This document shows positions 59,902-64,000 of a stretch of DNA of 64,000 bases, piece after piece. Where the stretch lies: the NCBI RefSeq assembly GCF_020268605.1, contig NZ_CP084222.1, positions 2,294,001 to 2,358,000 of the forward strand, in the 5' to 3' direction. Every line of letters begins with the position of its first letter. Within the stretch, counting starts at the first letter, position 1. A program made the position numbers and the translations under genes. Source of the stretch: Arsenophonus apicola. GTDB lineage: Bacteria > Pseudomonadota > Gammaproteobacteria > Enterobacterales > Enterobacteriaceae. The notes below the pieces were generated by a model that was not told the DNA's origin, did no database searches, and saw nothing but the letters and a program-made list of their open reading frames with translations.

Positions 59902-61086
59902 TTAATCTCTATTATCGACAATATAAAGAATTTCACCTCTAACAGAACGGATATATTGTATTGGGTCAACCTCTTTTGCTCGCAAATATCCTTGATTCAA
60001 CTGATTAGACTCATAGATATCAGGGATCGCTGTTAATTCTTTTTCTAACAATTGAATTTGCTGTGGAGAGAAAATACCTGTAGGAACCCATACCGTGATC
60101 ACTTCTCTGCTATCTTCTGCAACTGATAAATGGATTTGTATATTAATATCACCTTGATGGTATTTATGGACAACTTTAGCAATCGTTTCATATTCAATAA
60201 GATATCCCATAAAATTAAAACTAATATTATTTCTTTTAATATTTGTTAATCGAACAATATCACCTTGTAGACTAATATCTGCACTATCACCAAAACTATA
60301 GCGTAATAATGGAATAACATTCATATTATCCAGACTGGTTATTAATAATCGATCCTGATAACGCTCAATAAAAAATTGGTTTGTCAGTAATTCATAATTA
60401 TTGTTATCCTCATCCAGACTAAAAGCAATTATTCCCGCTTCTGAACAGCCATAAGCACCAATAATATGCACATCATTACCAAAAGTATTCCTTATTATTT
60501 CCCTTTGATATGCTTTAAGCGCTTCACCGGCAAAAATAACTTTATTAATAGCAAGATGTTTACCTTTCTTTTGCATTAATTGAATAAATTGAATAATTTC
60601 ACAAGGAATACCTATTAGAACATTAGTATTCACATCAATTAATGCATCAAAATGCTCACTTGCTAATACATTAAAATCACCGATCGAAATAATATTAGCA
60701 CCACAAGCGCTCGCCACATTACTAAATAAGCAATGAGCGGAAAAAAGTAAGTTAATGGTAAAAAGATTAGCGCATGTATCCGTCGAGGAAAATATATTAT
60801 ATTCTATATATCCCTTTACGTTGTATACATCACCACTCATTTTATAAAGACACCGTTTCAAAGTACCACTGGTGCCACTAATAAATCCAATAAGATAACT
60901 ATTTTCATCATTAAGCAGATGGAGGCTTTGATCATTTTTAGCCAAATAGTCTTTCTTTTCCATAACCGGAATAGATTGGCTAAATTGCTGATACGTCCAT
61001 TGTCTTATTGCCGATAACTGAAACAGGGTGGCTATTTTATCTTTTACCTTATTCCATACCATTTCTTCTTTATATATAGATAACAT
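59902..61086 (-). CDS. AMP-forming acyl/aryl ligase, PaaK-like adenylate-forming enzyme
   Basis: 394 residues from ATG 61086 (GGAG 6 bases upstream). The phosphate-binding motif FISGTSGTLKRC and the substrate/adenylate motif GAYGCSEAGI show the ANL superfamily, shorter and more divergent than CoA ligases and closest in feel to PaaK/coenzyme F390 synthetase types. The C-terminal lobe is short (VVKVHKYHQG onward) and the usual hinge GRxxD is not obvious. Substrate unknown. Divergent from a subtilisin-like protease gene, 319 bases away; similar AT-richness suggests joint acquisition. Confidence 0.7.
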   Translation of the reverse strand: MLSIYKEEMVWNKVKDKIATLFQLSAIRQWTYQQFSQSIPVMEKKDYLAKNDQSLHLLNDENSYLIGFISGTSGTLKRCLYKMSGDVYNVKGYIEYNIFSSTDTCANLFTINLLFSAHCLFSNVASACGANIISIGDFNVLASEHFDALIDVNTNVLIGIPCEIIQFIQLMQKKGKHLAINKVIFAGEALKAYQREIIRNTFGNDVHIIGAYGCSEAGIIAFSLDEDNNNYELLTNQFFIERYQDRLLITSLDNMNVIPLLRYSFGDSADISLQGDIVRLTNIKRNNISFNFMGYLIEYETIAKVVHKYHQGDINIQIHLSVAEDSREVITVWVPTGIFSPQQIQLLEKELTAIPDIYESNQLNQGYLRAKEVDPIQYIRSVRGEILYIVDNRD

Positions 61087-61405
61087 TTTTCTCTCCATGA
61101 ATGAATGTATTATTAATTTATATTCAATATTTTATATCAAATTGTATATTTTGATTTAAGATAACAAAACATTACTAATAATGAAAATAATTTATTGCTA
61201 TTAGAAGATTAAATACAAAAGAATAAATACAGCAATTAATTTTTAAATTGTTAATTATTATTTTATTACCAAAATATTTTTTAATAAAAATAATTTTTTC
61301 AAAATGTTAATGATATTTAAATATACCTGGTTATTTTTCTATGTTAAATACGCTATTGTAGCATCTTCTTATAACAGAGATTACTTTCATCAAGAGGTAT
61401 TTGGT
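61087..61405. promoter_or_regulatory. Divergent promoter region, ligase - subtilase
   Basis: About 320 bases, strongly AT-rich, with long A/T runs and no supported ORF. An ATG at 61304 is in frame with the protease but lacks a ribosome site. Promoters for both genes must lie here; none could be placed. Confidence 0.4.
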
Positions 61406-62718
61406 ATGAAAAAAGATAAAATTATTATTAAATTTAACCAAAATGTTATTGCGTATAGAAAAAATAATAACTTATTATTAAAACCATTAGCTTTACAAAA
61501 TAACTTATTTAACCAATTGGGTTATATTGCTGTTGTACCTGATGAAATATTACAAACTCAAGGTCAAATAAATAACATTAATTTTTCCAGCCTCAGTGGC
61601 ATGTTTTATATTAAAGGATCTGAGTCGCTAACTGTCAACGAAAAACAGCAACTATTAACCCAACTTAATGGCTATGATTTTATCGAATATGCTGAACTGG
61701 AATGCACCCGGCTAGCCTCATCAATACTGTCAAGATCCGAGCAACTAAATGATATTGAGACACCCGATTTTACTAAAAAACAGGAATACAAATTAGGTGC
61801 AGGACAATTTTGGACAGGTATTGATATGGAATATGCCTGGTCTCTTGGTGTGACAGGTAAAGGTATTCGTATTGCCGATATCGAAGCCGCGTTTAACTAC
61901 CAACATATTAATTTACAAAGAGATAGTTTTATTCCTTTAGTTGTTAGCGATGATGTCAATGAGCTTGAAATCAATCATGGTACCGCCGTAGCGGGTTGAT
62001 GTATGCAAAAGAGCTGGGATTTGGTGTAAAAGGAATGGTGCATGGCGCTGATGCACTGTATGGCATTTCGGTAAAACCTTATGATGCCGCCGGTGGTATT
62101 GTAAGAGGATTACAACATTTAAGAGCGGGTGATATTTTCATTTACGAATTATCTATCCAATCCAGAGCGGATGATGATACAACTCAAGTCCCTGCTGATT
62201 TTTGCCAATCAGTCTGGGATATCACTAAAGCCGCCACCGATGCCGGGATTATTATTATTGCTGCCGCTGGTAATGGTGGTGAAAATCTGGATGATGATTT
62301 TTATGCACCATATCGCGCTCGCGGTGATAATGGCGCTATTCGTGTTGGTGCTGGCTCTAAAAATCAAATATGTCGTGCATTTTCTACTTATGGCAAAACC
62401 ATGATCCATGTCCAGGCTTGGGGTGATAGTGTTGTCACAACTGGCTTTGGTACTTTGTACGATGGTGGCCCTAATAATAATTATGCCAGTAACTTTGATG
62501 GCACCTCAGCCGCTACCCCAATTGTGGCTTCAGCAGCAATTGCCATACAATCATGGTATAAGCAACAAACTGGCCGGGTTCTCACACCAAAAGAAATGAG
62601 AAGTCTGTTGATAGAAACCGGTACACCACAACGACCTGGCTTTATCAATAACCATATTGGCCCGCTACCGAATGTTCGTAATGCAATTAATGTATTACAA
62701 CAAGGTTTACCACAATAA
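61406..62718 (+). pseudogene. Subtilisin-like serine protease (peptidase S8), frameshifted
   Basis: Start ATG 61406 behind AAGAGG. Residues up to about 130 look like a pro-domain; the protease follows with the aspartate in GIRIADIEAAF, the histidine in NHGTAVAG, the oxyanion asparagine in AAAGNGGEN and the serine in GTSAATPIVAS. The frame breaks right after HGTAVAG (TGA 61997-61999), and the rest, from MYAKELGFG, is read one frame away to 62718, so one base is missing near 61996. No signal peptide is seen, suggesting a cytoplasmic enzyme. Either a recent pseudogene or a sequence error; there is no homopolymer at the break. Confidence 0.8.
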
Positions 62719-62786
62719 AATAATATAATTAGTGCAATATTTTGCTAAATAAAAATATGACTTAGCTATCAGACCACATCAGAGGG

Positions 62787-62821
62787 CTGTCTCTTGCTCA
62801 CAAGTCTTGTTCAAGAGACAG
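62787..62821. repeat. Paired Tn5/IS50-like ends in inverted orientation
   Basis: CTGTCTCTTG (62787-62796) and CAAGAGACAG (62812-62821) form a perfect 10-base inverted repeat around 15 bases. The left arm continues CTCACAAGT, so the 19 bases look like a mosaic of the Tn5 inside and outside ends (CTGTCTCTT and ACAAGT). No T run follows, so it is not an ordinary terminator. It may be an internally deleted IS4-family element. Confidence 0.5.
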
Positions 62822-62876
62822 GTGCATCGGCTGGATCTTAATGTTTATGATGACAAAATTAAGCCATAATCTATTA

Positions 62877-63896
62877 TTATTTTTTACCATAGCCTTGTGG
62901 ATTTTGACATTGCCAACGCCAGGCATCAGCAGCCATATCTTGAATCGAACGAGTGGCTTTCCATCCCAAATCACACTCAGCTTTCAATGGACTTGACCAA
63001 CACTCAGCAATATCACCTGGTCGGCGAGATTTAATTTCATAAGCGATTTTTTTACCGCAAGCTTCTTCAAAAGCTTTCAGCATCGCTAATACACTCGTGC
63101 CTTTACCAGTGCCTAAATTGTAGATGTGTAAGCCAGGTTTTAAACCAACCGATTTAAGCGCTGCAATATGTCCATCTGCCAGATCCATGACATGAATATA
63201 ATCACGCACGCCTGTGCCATCTGGGGTAGGATAATCGTCACCAAAAATCATCAGTTTTTGCTGCCGGCCAATGGCTACCTGGGTAATATAGGGGGTTAAA
63301 TTATTAGGTATACCTTGCGGATCTTCCCCCATGGTGCCGGACGGATGGGCGCCAACCGGATTAAAATAGCGAAGCAAGGTAACCGACCAGCTATTATCAG
63401 CATACTGTAGATCCGATAAACAACGTTCAACCATATATTTACTGCTACCATATGGATTGGTGGTATTGCCAATCGGAAATTCTTCGGTAATGGGAACCGT
63501 TGCCGGATCACCGTAAACAGTGGCAGAAGAACTAAAAATAATATTTTTTATACCAGCTCGCTGCATACTACGCGCTAATACTAGCGTGCCATTCACATTG
63601 TTATCATAATATTCAAGAGGTTTAGAGACAGATTCACCAACCGCTTTTAACCCAGCAAAATGGATAACAGCTTGAATAGAATGGTTGGAAAAAATGGTGT
63701 CTAACAATTTTTCATCACGCACATCCCCATGATAAAAAACCGGGCGACAACCGGTTAATGTTTCCATTCGCGTCAATACTTGACGACTGGCATTACACAA
63801 ATTATCTAATATAACAGGCTGCATACCTGCTGCAAACATCTGAACGCAAGTATGACTACCAATATAACCCATACCGCCTGTTACTAGTATTTCCAC
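62877..63896 (-). CDS. galE: UDP-glucose 4-epimerase GalE
   Basis: 339 residues from GTG 63896, with AGAGGT 4-5 bases upstream, giving MEILVTGGMGYIGSHT as in E. coli; a start at 63917 would add 7 residues. NAD motif GGMGYIGSH, SSSATVYG and the catalytic YGSSK are present. Interconverts UDP-glucose and UDP-galactose for the Leloir pathway and surface polysaccharides. No galT or galK follows on its downstream side, so it is not in a gal operon here. Confidence 0.96.
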   Translation of the reverse strand: MEILVTGGMGYIGSHTCVQMFAAGMQPVILDNLCNASRQVLTRMETLTGCRPVFYHGDVRDEKLLDTIFSNHSIQAVIHFAGLKAVGESVSKPLEYYDNNVNGTLVLARSMQRAGIKNIIFSSSATVYGDPATVPITEEFPIGNTTNPYGSSKYMVERCLSDLQYADNSWSVTLLRYFNPVGAHPSGTMGEDPQGIPNNLTPYITQVAIGRQQKLMIFGDDYPTPDGTGVRDYIHVMDLADGHIAALKSVGLKPGLHIYNLGTGKGTSVLAMLKAFEEACGKKIAYEIKSRRPGDIAECWSSPLKAECDLGWKATRSIQDMAADAWRWQCQNPQGYGKK

Positions 63897-64000
63897 ATTT
63901 ACCTCTTTTCCAAGCATAATAAAATCAGACTAAAGTTTGTATGGCTCGATAACCAATAATAGGCATAATATTATACTATCTGAGCCAATTATTTATCGAT

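Noticed and set aside
41021..62718. General poor sequence quality as the explanation for all broken genes
   Set aside because: The pheA and sopA-like TAA breaks lose no base, and the long genes (clpB, nrdE, patZ, hycE, fhlA) with many homopolymers are intact. Run-length error remains possible only for the tnpB copies.
62787..62821. Rho-independent terminator between the subtilase and galE
   Set aside because: The stem is strong, but neither strand has a T run after it and the arms match Tn5-type ends.

Overview
The window is a chromosomal segment of an AT-rich enterobacterium. Nearly all housekeeping genes have close Escherichia coli counterparts in E. coli-like order: nrdHIEF-proVWX, mprA-emrAB, and yfiF-patZ-pssA-rrn-clpB-pgeF-rluD-bamD-raiA-pheA-tyrA-aroF. 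The last block is the E. coli rrnG neighbourhood without kgtP. Base composition, an intervening sequence in helix 25 of the 23S rRNA and a remnant of a Salmonella-type type III effector suggest a Morganellaceae member (Arsenophonus, Providencia or Proteus relatives), possibly host-associated. That placement is an inference from memory; no database was searched. Layout. 1-3.7 kb: 3' end of dacA, ybeD, the lipoate genes lipB and lipA, and cspE and ogt on the minus strand. 3.9-11.7 kb: class Ib ribonucleotide reductase operon nrdHIEF behind a pair of NrdR boxes, then the glycine betaine transporter proVWX. 12.1-16.7 kb: regulator mprA with the efflux pair emrAB, and the methyltransferase yfiF. 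17.2-20.7 kb: accessory island with a type III secretion chaperone, an unknown small protein, and a broken SopA/NleL-like HECT-type ubiquitin ligase gene. 21.2-25.4 kb: patZ and pssA. 25.4-31.3 kb: a minus-strand rRNA operon (16S, tRNA-Glu, 23S with an intervening sequence, 5S) with its P1 promoter and boxA sites. 31.4-41 kb: clpB with a sigma-32-like promoter, pgeF, rluD, bamD, raiA, pheA broken by an in-frame stop, tyrA, and an aroF whose first codons come from an insertion sequence. 41-42.8 kb: IS200/IS605-family element, copy 1. 42.8-57 kb: formate hydrogenlyase locus with a hydN stub, hycIHGFEDCB and a shortened hycA on the minus strand, divergent from hypABCDE-fhlA on the plus strand. 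57.3-59.8 kb: two small secreted or membrane proteins and IS copy 2. 59.9-62.7 kb: an AMP-forming ligase divergent from a frameshifted subtilisin-like protease. 62.9-63.9 kb: galE. The hyc structural and maturation genes and their activator FhlA form one regulon with two recognisable sigma-54 promoters, but the hydN side ends at an IS. No hypF is in the window, so hydrogenase maturation depends on a copy elsewhere. Around the aromatic genes, pheA is cut to its chorismate mutase part, aroF has lost the N-terminal segment tied to feedback control, and tyrA is intact. The clearest signs of genome decay are the sopA-like gene (one nonsense codon plus one frameshift just before the catalytic cysteine), pheA, hydN, both tnpB copies and the subtilase. 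The long essential genes are all intact, which argues against poor sequence quality in general.
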